A stretch of DNA of 62,111 nt from Holophagaceae bacterium (GCA_009783055.1 WRHW01000007.1:1-62111), one strand, 5' to 3'. Counted from the stretch's first letter, positions 26,595-35,403 are shown. The notes: generated from the letters alone by a model not told the origin. A program made the numbers and translations.

Positions 26595-27704
26595 CTAAAT
26601 AACCTTATGTAGCCAGCCGTGGGTGTCAGGGAGGAGTCCATGCTGTATGCCAAGTAGTGTTTCGCGTAATTTGGAAGTCACCGCCCCTGTTTGACCATCT
26701 TTGATGCGCCATTCTCCCCTTGTAGATTTTACTGTCCCGATGGGAGTAATAACCGCGGCGGTGCCACACGCAAAGACTTCTGTCATTCGCCCCTCTTTCA
26801 AATCTTTGTCCCAGTCATCTATCGAAATTTTGCGCTCTTCAGCACCATATCCAAGTTCCTTGGCAACTTCAAGTAGGCTTAGGCGAGTTATCCCCGGCAA
26901 CAACGTTCCGGTAAGGGCAGGTGTTACGACTATGGTTTTGCCATTTTCTTCATAGACAAAGAAAATATTCATCCCACCCATTTCTTCAACATATTTGCGA
27001 TGCACTGCATCAATCCAGACCACTTGGTCGCACCCCTTGTCTTTGGCTTGATGCTGAGCAATCAGGCTGGCGGCATAGTTTCCGGCGCACTTGGCAGAGC
27101 CGGTGCCTCCAGGGGATGCGCGTACGTAGTCTTCGGAAATCCAGACAGCTACAGGCTTTACCCCCTGCGGAAAGTATGGGCCGGCAGGTGAGGCTATCAG
27201 AATAAACATATATTCAGTGGATGGCCTAACCCCTAATGCCGCCTCAGTGCCAATCATAAATGGACGCATGTATAGGCTTTCGCCAATATTTTTTGGAACC
27301 CATAGCCGATCCTGTGAGATTAATAGCTCAGCGGCTTCTAAAAAGATTTCAACTGGAAGTTCGGGCATAGCCAGCCGTCTAGCCGAGTCGTTAAACCTAT
27401 TTGCATTGGCTTCCGGACGGAAAGTTGCAATGCTACCATCAGGTTGATGGTATGCCTTAAAACCTTCAAAAATTGCCTGCCCATAGTGTAGTACGGAACC
27501 AGCCGGGTCGATTGGGATATCTCTGTATGGTTCCAGCGAACCCTTGCCCCATTGTCCATCCTTGTAGTGAATTACAACCATGTTTTCTGTGTGGTACCGC
27601 CCAAAACCAGGGTTTTGCAATTTAGCTGTCCTGTCATTTTCCGGTACTGGGGGTGCAGGTTGCAGTTCAAAGCGACCACTTGCAGAAAGGGTGACTTGAG
27701 ACAT
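26595..27704 (-). CDS. ilvE: Branched-chain amino acid aminotransferase
   Basis: 369 residues, the longer eukaryote-like/bacterial BCAT-II form. It carries out the last, reversible step of Leu, Ile and Val synthesis. GSAKCAGNYA holds the PLP Lys (Lys205), and EVFACGTAAVITPIG is the cofactor-phosphate and substrate loop. AAGGAG precedes the ATG at 27704 with good spacing, so that start is used rather than one 14 codons upstream. No other ilv or leu genes are nearby. Confidence 0.92.
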   Translation of the reverse strand: MSQVTLSASGRFELQPAPPVPENDRTAKLQNPGFGRYHTENMVVIHYKDGQWGKGSLEPYRDIPIDPAGSVLHYGQAIFEGFKAYHQPDGSIATFRPEANANRFNDSARRLAMPELPVEIFLEAAELLISQDRLWVPKNIGESLYMRPFMIGTEAALGVRPSTEYMFILIASPAGPYFPQGVKPVAVWISEDYVRASPGGTGSAKCAGNYAASLIAQHQAKDKGCDQVVWIDAVHRKYVEEMGGMNIFFVYEENGKTIVVTPALTGTLLPGITRLSLLEVAKELGYGAEERKISIDDWDKDLKEGRMTEVFACGTAAVITPIGTVKSTRGEWRIKDGQTGAVTSKLRETLLGIQHGLLPDTHGWLHKVI

Positions 27705-27804
27705 ATATACTCCTTGGTGTAAAGATTTATACCGTACGGTGAGCATTATATCATTACCAGTTACTAGTTGCTAGAAGATAAAGTAGCTTTGAGCCACCAT
27801 CCCA

Positions 27805-28539
27805 CTATACCGTTGTTCCAACATTCACTGTAGGAGTAAAACTGGCCGTAGATATTGAAATAGGGGTAATGACAGGGGCGGGTTCGTCCATAGTCAATTT
27901 TCCATTTTCCAAACCGATTACCCGCTTCCTCATTTGGTTAAGCAAACTCCGATCGTGGGTAGCCACAAAAACTGTTGTACCTTGGCGATTGATTCGTTCA
28001 AAAAGTGACATTATTTCTTGTGACAGGTCAGGATCGAGGTTTCCTGTTGGTTCATCAGCTAGGAGTACTAACGGGTCGTTTACTAGTGCCCTGGCAATCG
28101 AAACTCTTTGTTGTTCTCCACCAGAGAGTTGCTTTGGATAGCTACTTAATCTGTGCTGGAGTCCTACCATTTTTAGCGTTCTCCAAGCCCTCTGTCTTTG
28201 TTCGTTATAGCTTACTCCATGAATTTTTAGCACGAAGGCCACATTTTCAAAGACTGTCATGTCCTGAATGAGTTTGAAGTCCTGAAACACTACTCCCAGC
28301 TTGCGCCGTAGCAGGGGAATTTCCTTGGCAGGCATTTTGTTTAATCTATGACCTGCTACTTTTACTTCACCCGAAGTAGCGATTTCCTCTCTGAACAAAA
28401 GCCTCAGTAGCGTTGTTTTTCCTGCTCCACTAGGCCCTGTTAAGAAGACAAACTCGCCAGGATAAATCTGAAAAGTAGCCTCGTTTAGGCCGTACTGTAT
28501 ACGCCCGTACCGTTTAACGACGTTGTTGAGATAAATCAT
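27805..28539 (-). CDS. ftsE: Cell-division ABC ATPase FtsE
   Basis: 244 residues from ATG 28539 (a GTG lies two codons upstream). Walker A is GPSGAGKT, the signature LSGGEQQRVSIARAL, Walker B VLLADEPTGNLD. The Q-loop region VVFQDFKLIQDMTVFENVAF is typical of FtsE. A Ser/Thr/Pro-rich tail of about 25 residues extends beyond the usual end. FtsE with FtsX regulates septal peptidoglycan hydrolases. The usual ftsX partner does not follow; ilvE does. Confidence 0.87.
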   Translation of the reverse strand: MIYLNNVVKRYGRIQYGLNEATFQIYPGEFVFLTGPSGAGKTTLLRLLFREEIATSGEVKVAGHRLNKMPAKEIPLLRRKLGVVFQDFKLIQDMTVFENVAFVLKIHGVSYNEQRQRAWRTLKMVGLQHRLSSYPKQLSGGEQQRVSIARALVNDPLVLLADEPTGNLDPDLSQEIMSLFERINRQGTTVFVATHDRSLLNQMRKRVIGLENGKLTMDEPAPVITPISISTASFTPTVNVGTTV

Positions 28540-28643
28540 CGACACGCCGTAATTGTAACATTTCGAGTTACAAGTTACTAGAAGAAAAGGTTGCGCGGGG
28601 AGGCGCAGAAATATTTATTCCACCCACTAGCGGTTATACAAGA

Positions 28644-29444
28644 TCAATGCCTCTGTAGCCGGGGATTTACGTTGTCCGGCAATTCCCTAACAGCGGCCTT
28701 GTTTTCCCAGCGGAGGTCAAAATAGTGAACATTGCTCAAATCAGGTCTATTTACATACATCTGCAGAAAGAGTGCCTGAAAGCTGGGGATATTTTTTGCA
28801 GGTTCTAGCTTCGATAGATAAATTGGGGGTGGCACACCATCCAAAAATACAGTCGGTCCACTGCTCAAACCTTGGTTTGCCCAACGCAATTCAGTCAACC
28901 TTGCGTAAAAATCTGGTTGTTGTGCTTTTAGTGCTCTTGCTACTTGAACAAGCTTGATTAGAATTTCCTCTTCTTGGCTTGGCGTGTCTGCCACCACGGG
29001 CACAGGTGAGATGTTTGATTGGCTAACTCTATCCATGATGATGCCATCCTCAGACATGAGTAGTACCCCTTTAGGTCTGACGAGCATCAGCAAAGGTTGC
29101 CGTTCCTCAATCACAATGCTAATGCGGTCGGGCGGTACTCGTCTGATCAGCACTGCCATTACCCAGCGTAGTGACTCGATCTTTGTCTGTAGCTGGTCTG
29201 CATCAAACAAAAACAGCTGTTTTCCTTTGCATAATTCATCTGCAATTTTCTGAACCTCAAAGAGCCTATCCTGTTTACATCCAGATATATCAACGTGTTC
29301 AATTCTTAGCATCTGAATGCCAAAGTATCGTTGCCCAAGCTCTATTGCACCCCATCCAGCCACTAAAACGAGGATCAGGACAGTGCCAAACCTGACCAAT
29401 GGAATCCATTTTTTTCTGGGAGGCTTTTTCGACAACGAAAGCAT
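28644..29444 (-). CDS. ftsQ: Cell-division protein FtsQ
   Basis: 266 residues with a short basic cytoplasmic start (KKPPRKK), one transmembrane helix (about 19-37) and a POTRA domain (about 50-120: RIEHVDISG, then LFLFDADQLQTKIESL and ERQPLLML). A beta domain follows, ending near a conserved DLRW. FtsQ links FtsB/FtsL to the divisome in the periplasm. The start at 29444 keeps the basic N-terminus; upstream codons run through the promoter region and into the divergent murB. murB diverges from it, as part of a reduced division/cell-wall locus. Confidence 0.8.
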   Translation of the reverse strand: MLSLSKKPPRKKWIPLVRFGTVLILVLVAGWGAIELGQRYFGIQMLRIEHVDISGCKQDRLFEVQKIADELCKGKQLFLFDADQLQTKIESLRWVMAVLIRRVPPDRISIVIEERQPLLMLVRPKGVLLMSEDGIIMDRVSQSNISPVPVVADTPSQEEEILIKLVQVARALKAQQPDFYARLTELRWANQGLSSGPTVFLDGVPPPIYLSKLEPAKNIPSFQALFLQMYVNRPDLSNVHYFDLRWENKAAVRELPDNVNPRLQRH

Positions 29445-29466
29445 GGAGGCGATTATATCATTATAA

Positions 29467-29485
29467 GTTTCTAGTTGGTAGAAAC
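29467..29485. promoter_or_regulatory. Palindrome between divergent ftsQ and murB
   Basis: GTTTCTA (29467-29473) and TAGAAAC (29479-29485) are perfect inverted arms around GTTGG. A second overlapping ACTAGTTGCTAG follows directly. It lies between the ftsQ start (29444) and the murB start (29524), and is a candidate operator acting on both. Similar CTAGTTGCTAGA words occur in the ilvE-ftsE gap, so a dispersed repeat is the alternative reading. Confidence 0.45.
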
Positions 29486-29523
29486 TAGTTGCTAGAAAAA
29501 TGATGCTATAGTAGCAGTAGACT

Positions 29524-30399
29524 ATGGAACTACCAGCCGAGCTACTGTCGATTCCACACAGACAGAATGTGCCATTTTCCCAGTTGACCACTCTTGGGAT
29601 GGGGGGGATATGTAGGTGGTTGATTGAGCCAGAAACTGAAAATGATGTTCAATGCTTTATTAAAGTATGTAGAACCAATAGTTTAGAATACAAAGTGCTT
29701 GGTGGTGGCTCCAACTTATTGGTGCTGTCTGATGTCAAAGTGCCAGTTTTACGTCTCAACCTGCCAAAAAAACTGCACGTCACTGGCAAGGATGTGTTTG
29801 CGTCCGCCAGTTGCAGGCATTTATCACTTTCCCGCGATGTCGCAGAAATGGGTTTATCTGGCCTAGAGTGGGCGAGTGGAATACCTGGTAGCTTTGGTGG
29901 AGCAATCCGCATGAATGCAGGAGCAAATGGTTGCGACTGGGGCAAGGTATTGAATACAGTCAGGTTTGTAACTAGTGATGGAGAGCTTGTCGAAAAAAAA
30001 GTTGAATGCGAAGACTTCACTTATCGCTCCAGTTTCCTTTGCGAAGGCGGTGTGGCCATCAGCGCAACCTTTGCTTTACATAAGGGCGAGAGAGAAGCCA
30101 TTATTAGCACTATGGAAGCCTTTCAGGCCAAGCGAAAAAAGCATCAACCGTCGGGGCGAAGTGCGGGCTGTATTTTTAGGAACCCTCCCTCCAAAAGTGC
30201 AGGCCAGCTAATCGAAAGTGCAGGGCTAAAGGGGTTGCGTGTTGGAAGTGCTGTGGTGAGCGATGTTCATGCAAATTTCCTATTGAACACGGGTGAAGCC
30301 ACTTCTAGGGATTTCTGGGAGTTGATCCAAATTGTTAAATCTAAAGTTTATGATGTGCATAGTTGTAAGCTCGAATTGGAAGTTGAAGTGTGGGAGTAG
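29524..30399 (+). CDS. murB: UDP-N-acetylenolpyruvoylglucosamine reductase
   Basis: 291 residues. MurB reduces UDP-GlcNAc-enolpyruvate to UDP-MurNAc with FAD and NADPH. The FAD domain shows VLGGGSNLLV and GIPGSFGGAIRMNAGANG; the C-terminal domain has GRSAGCIFRNP (with the Ser/Cys-region proton donor) and the glutamate of LEVEVW. Length matches the shorter type II MurB proteins. Confidence 0.93.
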   Translation: MELPAELLSIPHRQNVPFSQLTTLGMGGICRWLIEPETENDVQCFIKVCRTNSLEYKVLGGGSNLLVLSDVKVPVLRLNLPKKLHVTGKDVFASASCRHLSLSRDVAEMGLSGLEWASGIPGSFGGAIRMNAGANGCDWGKVLNTVRFVTSDGELVEKKVECEDFTYRSSFLCEGGVAISATFALHKGEREAIISTMEAFQAKRKKHQPSGRSAGCIFRNPPSKSAGQLIESAGLKGLRVGSAVVSDVHANFLLNTGEATSRDFWELIQIVKSKVYDVHSCKLELEVEVWE

Positions 30400-30404
30400 G
30401 GTGC

Positions 30405-30464
30405 TGTATCAATGTGCAACCATGGGATATTACATTGGAGCGGCTAGTGACAGGTGGCTAGAAT
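30405..30464 (+). repeat. Intergenic repeat, family D copy 2
   Basis: Related to 26467-26523. It falls in the short gap between murB and ruvX and ends just before the ruvX ribosome site, so it would be part of the ruvX leader if that gene is cotranscribed with murB. Confidence 0.6.
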
Positions 30465-30480
30465 ATGTGCGGAGTACAGT

Positions 30481-30891
30481 ATGCGCTGGATGGCAATTGA
30501 CCACGGGACAAAAAAAATTGGGATTGCATTTTGTGATGAATTGGAGATTATCTCTAGCCCATACGGGATATGGCCTATGGAAGGCGAGGCGACCTTACAA
30601 AAACTTGCAGAATTGGTAGTTGCGGAAAATGTACAGGCGATATTGGTAGGGCTACCCTTGCATAAGGACGGTAACGAATCTGCTACAGCTCCACATGCGA
30701 GGAAATTTGGGCTTGCACTGGCACAGCGTACTGGCCTGAATGTGGAATTTGTAAATGAACATCTTACAAGTTGCGAGGCCAAAAGGCTTCTCTCTCTGAG
30801 CGGAAAAAAACATAAAGGTAAAGATAAAAATCTCGATTCGGCGGCGGCGGCGGTACTTCTACAAGCGCATATCACAAGTAGACAGAAATAA
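30481..30891 (+). CDS. ruvX: Putative Holliday-junction resolvase / pre-16S rRNA nuclease RuvX
   Basis: 136 residues, normal length for YqgF/RuvX. An RNase H-like fold has the first catalytic Asp in MAIDHGTKKIG, VGLPLHKDG, and VNEHLTS with the second acid. The Asp in LDSAAAAVLL completes the site. GGAG precedes the ATG at 30481, which is preferred over an upstream start at 30454. The protein processes the 5' end of 16S rRNA in E. coli. It probably shares a transcript with murB. Confidence 0.88.
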   Translation: MRWMAIDHGTKKIGIAFCDELEIISSPYGIWPMEGEATLQKLAELVVAENVQAILVGLPLHKDGNESATAPHARKFGLALAQRTGLNVEFVNEHLTSCEAKRLLSLSGKKHKGKDKNLDSAAAAVLLQAHITSRQK

Positions 30892-30980
30892 CATTTTTTG
30901 TTGTTCGTAATACCCAGTTCTGTAGGAGGTAATTGCAAAATCCGTTGTTACGACTATGCCTCCATGTCGCCGTCCACATC

Positions 30981-31004
30981 AAAGCCGTGTCCGGCTTTAT
31001 TTTC
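30981..31004 (+). terminator. Intrinsic terminator after ruvX
   Basis: AAAGCCG-TGTC-CGGCTTT is a 7-bp stem with a four-base loop, followed by ATTTTC. It lies 90 bases past the ruvX stop and would end the murB-ruvX transcript. The T-run is short, so efficiency may be modest. Confidence 0.6.
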
Positions 31005-31105
31005 TCGGTATCCTTCGCTGTGCTCGGATATACAAGGCAGTCACGTTGCCCTTTCTTGCAATTTGGCATTTCTATTGCTGTTTGTCTGGTTGCTGAGCTA
31101 CGTTC

Positions 31106-31127
31106 ATTATAGCAATTCAACTTATAG
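31106..31127 (+). repeat. Dispersed repeat, family E copy 3 (diverged)
   Basis: ATTATAGCAATTCAACTTATAG, seen as two blocks (ATTATAGCAATTCAAC and TTATAG), resembles ACTATAGCAGTTCAAC plus ATAGGTG at 36163-36190 and on the minus strand at 6613-6640. Confidence 0.45.
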
Positions 31128-31265
31128 TAATTCAGTGTAAATTCCAGCAAGTTTATAGTCAGCTTTTGGCCACAGGCCACTTGTGTCCTGGGACACATAC
31201 CGTACACACAAAAAGCCGTGGCAATTATGAACTACCCAAAGTAGTGTTGCTATATGGCGTTTTTT

Positions 31266-31285
31266 GCGTTCAACCTGTTGAACGC
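31266..31285. promoter_or_regulatory. Perfect 20-bp palindrome upstream of yqhD-like gene
   Basis: GCGTTCAAC (31266-31274), CT, GTTGAACGC (31277-31285): nine-base perfect arms with a two-base centre, ending 39 bases before the start codon. The symmetry suits a dimeric repressor site. No regulator gene is adjacent. No T-run follows, so it is not a terminator. Confidence 0.6.
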
Positions 31286-31324
31286 TACTCGGTATTAGTG
31301 TCAATCTATAACAGGAGAACCACA

Positions 31325-32479
31325 ATGGACAATTTCATTTTTCAGAATCCAGTTAAAATCCTTTTTGGCCGAGGCCAAACATCACTGATTTCCAATGAAA
31401 TACCCAAAAACTCTAAAGTATTGCTGACTTGCGGTGGGGGGAGTATCCGGAAAAATGGCGTATATGATGAAGTCGTTAGCGCAATGAAGGGGATTGACCT
31501 CATCGAGTTTTGGGGGATAGAGCCAAACCCTGTCTATGAAACTCTGATGAAGGCAGTCGAAATGGCTAGGGCTGAAAATGTCGATTATCTATTAGCAGTG
31601 GGCGGAGGCTCTGTAGTAGACGGCACAAAATTTATTTCTGTTGCCATTCCATATAAGGGCGACCCTTGGGAAATAATCCAGAAAAAGGGCGAACCCGCAG
31701 TAGCAATTCCCTTTGGTTGCGTACTTACCCTACCCGCAACCGGCTCTGAGATGAACAGGGGGGCAGTGATCTCACGTCGAGAGACAAAAGAAAAACTTGC
31801 TTTTCATAATGATTTTGCTTTTCCCAAATTTTCTGTTCTCGACCCAATACATACTTTTAGCCTACCGCCAAAACAAGTTGCCAATGGCATTGTAGATACT
31901 TTTGTGCATGTCACAGAGCAATACCTAACATTCCCTGTTGATGCGGCAATTCAAGACAGATTTTCTGAAAGCATTCTCTGCGCATTGATAGAAGAAGGTC
32001 CAAAAACATTAGCGAATTTGACAGACTACAACTCTAGGGCAAATCTGGTGTGGTCTGCGACAATGGGCTTGAATGGCCTTATAGGATGCGGTGTGCCACA
32101 GGACTGGGTGACTCATCAGATCGGACATGAGCTAACCGCCTACTTTGGCCTAGACCATGCACAAACTCTAGCTGTCATTTTGCCAAACCTGTTGTGGGTG
32201 CAGAGGGATTCTAAGCGGGGCAAGCTAATTCAATATGCAAGGCGAGTATGGAATATTCCGCAGGAAAATGAAGATAAGATGATCGAAACGGCAATTGCAA
32301 ATACCAAGTCATTCTTCGAAAGCCTTGGATTGGCCACTCATTTGTCAAAGTTGGGAGCAGGAGAGGACATTTCGGAAATAATTGTAAACAGGTTTCAGGC
32401 CAGAAAATTATTGCCAATGGGGGAGAGCAAAAACCTCACCGCTGAAAGGATCAGGGAGATATTGAAACTTTCAATCTAG
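31325..32479 (+). CDS. yqhD: Iron-containing alcohol dehydrogenase, YqhD-like
   Basis: 384 residues, close to E. coli YqhD. The NADPH-binding fold has VGGGSVVDGTKF, and the metal-binding region HQIGHELTAYFGLDHAQT matches YqhD strongly. YqhD reduces toxic short-chain aldehydes. ATG 31325 is chosen because AACAGGAG precedes it; translation from 31166 would run through the palindromic leader. The leader palindrome suggests aldehyde- or stress-linked control, but no regulator is seen. Confidence 0.88.
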   Translation: MDNFIFQNPVKILFGRGQTSLISNEIPKNSKVLLTCGGGSIRKNGVYDEVVSAMKGIDLIEFWGIEPNPVYETLMKAVEMARAENVDYLLAVGGGSVVDGTKFISVAIPYKGDPWEIIQKKGEPAVAIPFGCVLTLPATGSEMNRGAVISRRETKEKLAFHNDFAFPKFSVLDPIHTFSLPPKQVANGIVDTFVHVTEQYLTFPVDAAIQDRFSESILCALIEEGPKTLANLTDYNSRANLVWSATMGLNGLIGCGVPQDWVTHQIGHELTAYFGLDHAQTLAVILPNLLWVQRDSKRGKLIQYARRVWNIPQENEDKMIETAIANTKSFFESLGLATHLSKLGAGEDISEIIVNRFQARKLLPMGESKNLTAERIREILKLSI

Positions 32480-32522
32480 GTACTTCCGCTGGTTGTTGGT
32501 CATTTTGTTTTGGGATTCATAG

Positions 32523-32978
32523 ATGGAAATCGGTATTCATCAACTTAAACATGCGCAGGGAATGCCACTCCCGGAAAGAGCCACCCCCCATTCTGCAGGC
32601 ATGGATCTCCGAGCGGCAATAACTGAAAACGAATCGGTTGTATTACTCCCCGGCGATCGCTTTCTATTGCCTACCGGGTTGATTATGGCGATACCAGAAG
32701 GATTTGAGGGACAGATAAGGCCCAGGTCAGGGCTTGCCTTAAAGCACGGGATTACGGTATTAAATTCACCCGGCACAATTGATTCAGATTACAGAAATGA
32801 AGTCATGGTGCTACTCATCAACCACGGACAGGAACCCTTTGAAATAAAAAGGGGTGACAGGATTGCCCAGTTGCTCATAGCCACCGCCCCTGAATGTAGC
32901 TGGAGGTTAGTAGCAAACCCAGGCGATTTGGGAAGTACTGTGAGAGGGCTAGGGGGCTATGGGTCTACAGGTGTATGA
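32523..32978 (+). CDS. dut: Deoxyuridine triphosphatase
   Basis: 151 residues, the trimeric dUTPase size. All five motifs are present: AGMDLRAA, PRSGLA with the neighbouring GITVLNSPGTIDSDYRNE (catalytic Asp), GDRIAQL, and the C-terminal GGYGSTG arm that closes over substrate. It removes dUTP and supplies dUMP for thymidylate. It follows the yqhD-like gene by 43 bases. Confidence 0.95.
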   Translation: MEIGIHQLKHAQGMPLPERATPHSAGMDLRAAITENESVVLLPGDRFLLPTGLIMAIPEGFEGQIRPRSGLALKHGITVLNSPGTIDSDYRNEVMVLLINHGQEPFEIKRGDRIAQLLIATAPECSWRLVANPGDLGSTVRGLGGYGSTGV

Positions 32979-33218
32979 AAAAATTTTTTGTCGCAAGGCA
33001 TTGTTTTCTCTATTGATGGCTGGAATTTTGCTTATTCTATGAGTTCTAGGGCAAATTATTTGCATTTGCCTTTGAGACGATATAAGCCCCAGCGAAAATT
33101 CTTTGTAATTTTGGGGAATTGATTCATAATTTACAAATCAGAATTTGTTGCGATGCTCTGTTGCAAACACCTTTTCTGATATTTCTTTGACAACCGTTAT
33201 TGAAACAGGGTCAACATC

Positions 33219-34199
33219 ATGTTGCGAAAGATTGCCACATCCGCACTGGTTTCCGTCTTATGGAAATGTTTTGCCCTGCTAACGGTTTTCATTTTGGTTC
33301 CCCCGCCCATAGTTGCCAAGGAGTGTGGCAATGTAAGCGGAAGTGATACCCCAACAAAAACTATTCGCAGAACTGCGCCGCTAATACCCGGCTCAAATTT
33401 GATAGTCACAAACCCAGTAGGTTCAATACAGTTAAGTGGGTGGGAGCGTGAGCAAATTATTGTCGAAGCTCGGATAGAAGGCGAAAAGCCTGATTCTGTC
33501 GAGATAGATTTCAAAAAAGTTAATGCGGGCATAGAAGTAGTAATAAAAAATATAAGCACTCGTCGCCTTTTAGGACTGATGCCTCCAAAAAAGGTCAAGT
33601 GCGACTTGATCATTTCAGTACCAAGGCAAATCTTGATCAGGGTGAAGGCCATAAATGGTCAGATAAAAATTTCTGATATAAATGGGTCAACTAAATGTGA
33701 AACCGTCAATGGTGGAATTCAAATGCTAAATATCTTTGGAGATATAGACGCATCTACCGTCAATGGGTCTATATCATTATCAAAGGCGAACTTGAGGCCA
33801 AGAATAGTAATCAGGAGACCACCAGGTCAGCCACCACCTCCACCGCCTCATACTGCAACTATTAAGTTGGAAACAGTTAATGGTACCATCCAGATGGATG
33901 AAGTAGTAGGTGGAATAGTCGCAAATACTATTCATGGTGCTATCCGAGCAAATATGCTGTTTGGTTTGGGGAAGGATATCAACTTAGAATCGATCAGCGG
34001 TAATCTAACGATAGAAAACTTACATGGGCGATCACAAGTGACGGCGGAATCCATTGTTGGAGTTATTGAAATTAAGACACCCAATTCTCAAGTAAAAAAA
34101 GAGACAAAAACTAGCGTTGTAGCCACGATACCCGGAACACCAAACCAGTTGCAAAAAATTTCTCTAAAAACGGTCAACGGAAAAATTACCGTCCAGTGA
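33219..34199 (+). CDS. Exported DUF4097-family repeat protein
   Basis: 326 residues with an N-terminal signal (about 1-34, LTVFILVPPPIVA). The mature part is a run of short beta strands with repeating TVNG/ISG signatures (KAINGQIKISDINGS, ETVNGGIQM, STVNGSISL, ETVNGTIQM, ESISGNLTI, KTVNGKITV), the DUF4097 right-handed beta-helix pattern. A Pro run (PPGQPPPPPP) interrupts it near residue 205. Such proteins are envelope or adhesin-like; precise role unknown. Confidence 0.8.
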   Translation: MLRKIATSALVSVLWKCFALLTVFILVPPPIVAKECGNVSGSDTPTKTIRRTAPLIPGSNLIVTNPVGSIQLSGWEREQIIVEARIEGEKPDSVEIDFKKVNAGIEVVIKNISTRRLLGLMPPKKVKCDLIISVPRQILIRVKAINGQIKISDINGSTKCETVNGGIQMLNIFGDIDASTVNGSISLSKANLRPRIVIRRPPGQPPPPPPHTATIKLETVNGTIQMDEVVGGIVANTIHGAIRANMLFGLGKDINLESISGNLTIENLHGRSQVTAESIVGVIEIKTPNSQVKKETKTSVVATIPGTPNQLQKISLKTVNGKITVQ

Positions 34200-34212
34200 T
34201 ACCCTTATCGTT

Positions 34213-35403
34213 ATGAGAACACTTAAGGTTTATGAAATATACCCGTACGCCATCGAGATAAAGGCAAAAGTATTAGATGTCTTTGAATCGAATGGAAAGC
34301 CATGTGCAGTATTATCAGAAACTATTTTGTTTCCAGAGGGTGGGGGACAGCCCGGTGACAGAGGGACTATCGGCGAGGCTGATGTTCTGGACGTGATACA
34401 GGCCAATGATGAAATATTGCACATCCTAGATAGGAAAATAGAACTTGGCAAAACATCTGTAATTCTTGACTGGGGGCGCAGATATGACAACATGCAACAA
34501 CACACCGGGCAACATCTACTAACAGCCGTTGCCCAGGATCGCTTTAGATGGGCAACAACTGCTTTTCATTTAGGGCCAGACTTGTGCGACATAGAACTTG
34601 ATACACCCCAGATAAGCCCATCAATGCGGCTGGAATTGGAGGAAGCTGTTATCGAAGAAATTATAGCGAATAAAAAGGTTATTACTACTTCGGTTTCACT
34701 CGAAGAATACGGAAATATGAAGGTTCGCTCTAGGGGGTTGCCGGATGGCCATAGTGGCAGTGTCAGGCTTGTAGAGATAGAAGGTCTCGATATTAATACA
34801 TGCGGTGGAACTCATCTTGCCTCAACTTCAGAACTCGAATCTATTAAATTATTAGACACAGAATCAATCCGCGGCGGGACTAGGCTGTTTTTTATCTTTG
34901 GTAAAAGGGTCCGTAGTCGCCTAGAAGCCCACGAAAAAAGGCTTCAACAACTGCGAACATTTTTAGGTCGCCCTGATGACGGCTTAGTAGATGCCGTTGA
35001 ACAGCGTATCTCCCATGAAAAAGAACTTGAACGATCACTACGCCACGCCGATGACGAACTGGCCACTGTGTACGCAAAACTGCTCAAAGACAAGCAGAGT
35101 GTTTTGTTATCTGAACATTTTGAAAACAAAGACTCAACATTTTTGCAAAAACTAGCCCGGCAAATACTAGAGTCCACCAACGACAGGCTTCTTTTTATTA
35201 CCGCAGAAAAAGACGGCAACTATTTTTTCAATCTGTGCGCTACCCCAATTAGTCAGGCTGACATTCCAAAGCTTGGCCGGGAAGTGGCCACCCTGTTAAA
35301 TGGAAGAGGGGGAGGCTCTGGCAAGCAGTTTCAAGGAAAATTTACAGAAATATCAAAACTAGAAGAAGCCAGAGAAATGATTATGCACCAAATAATATTT
35401 TGA
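34213..35403 (+). CDS. Alanyl-tRNA editing protein, AlaX-L type with DHHA1 domain
   Basis: 396 residues. An AlaRS-like editing domain has FPEGGGQPGD, zinc ligands HTGQH (His97, His101) and CGGTH (Cys197, His201). A coiled coil (about 230-290) is followed by a DHHA1-like end with GRGGGSGKQFQGKF. There is no aminoacylation domain. Such free-standing proteins hydrolyse Ser- or Gly-tRNA(Ala). The coiled coil and DHHA1 parts match the last third of AlaRS, so it looks like an AlaRS that lost its catalytic half. Confidence 0.88.
   Translation: MRTLKVYEIYPYAIEIKAKVLDVFESNGKPCAVLSETILFPEGGGQPGDRGTIGEADVLDVIQANDEILHILDRKIELGKTSVILDWGRRYDNMQQHTGQHLLTAVAQDRFRWATTAFHLGPDLCDIELDTPQISPSMRLELEEAVIEEIIANKKVITTSVSLEEYGNMKVRSRGLPDGHSGSVRLVEIEGLDINTCGGTHLASTSELESIKLLDTESIRGGTRLFFIFGKRVRSRLEAHEKRLQQLRTFLGRPDDGLVDAVEQRISHEKELERSLRHADDELATVYAKLLKDKQSVLLSEHFENKDSTFLQKLARQILESTNDRLLFITAEKDGNYFFNLCATPISQADIPKLGREVATLLNGRGGGSGKQFQGKFTEISKLEEAREMIMHQIIF

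Larger units (their letters stand above)
30892..31324. other. Structured intergenic region upstream of yqhD-like gene
   Basis: About 430 bases with no convincing gene. In order: a degenerate family A fragment on the minus strand (about 30929-30985, keeping ATGGAGGC and AACGGATTTT), a terminator (30981-31004), a second hairpin TATCC/GGATA (31010-31031), a family E copy (31106-31127), a TGTGTCC-TG-GGACACA dyad (31182-31197), and a long palindrome (31266-31285) shortly before the next gene. Confidence 0.55.

Noticed and set aside
33219-34199. Repeating TVNG/ISG pattern as a CRISPR or DNA repeat array
   Set aside because: Repeats are short and at the protein level; DNA spacing and sequence vary, and the pattern is the DUF4097 beta-helix.
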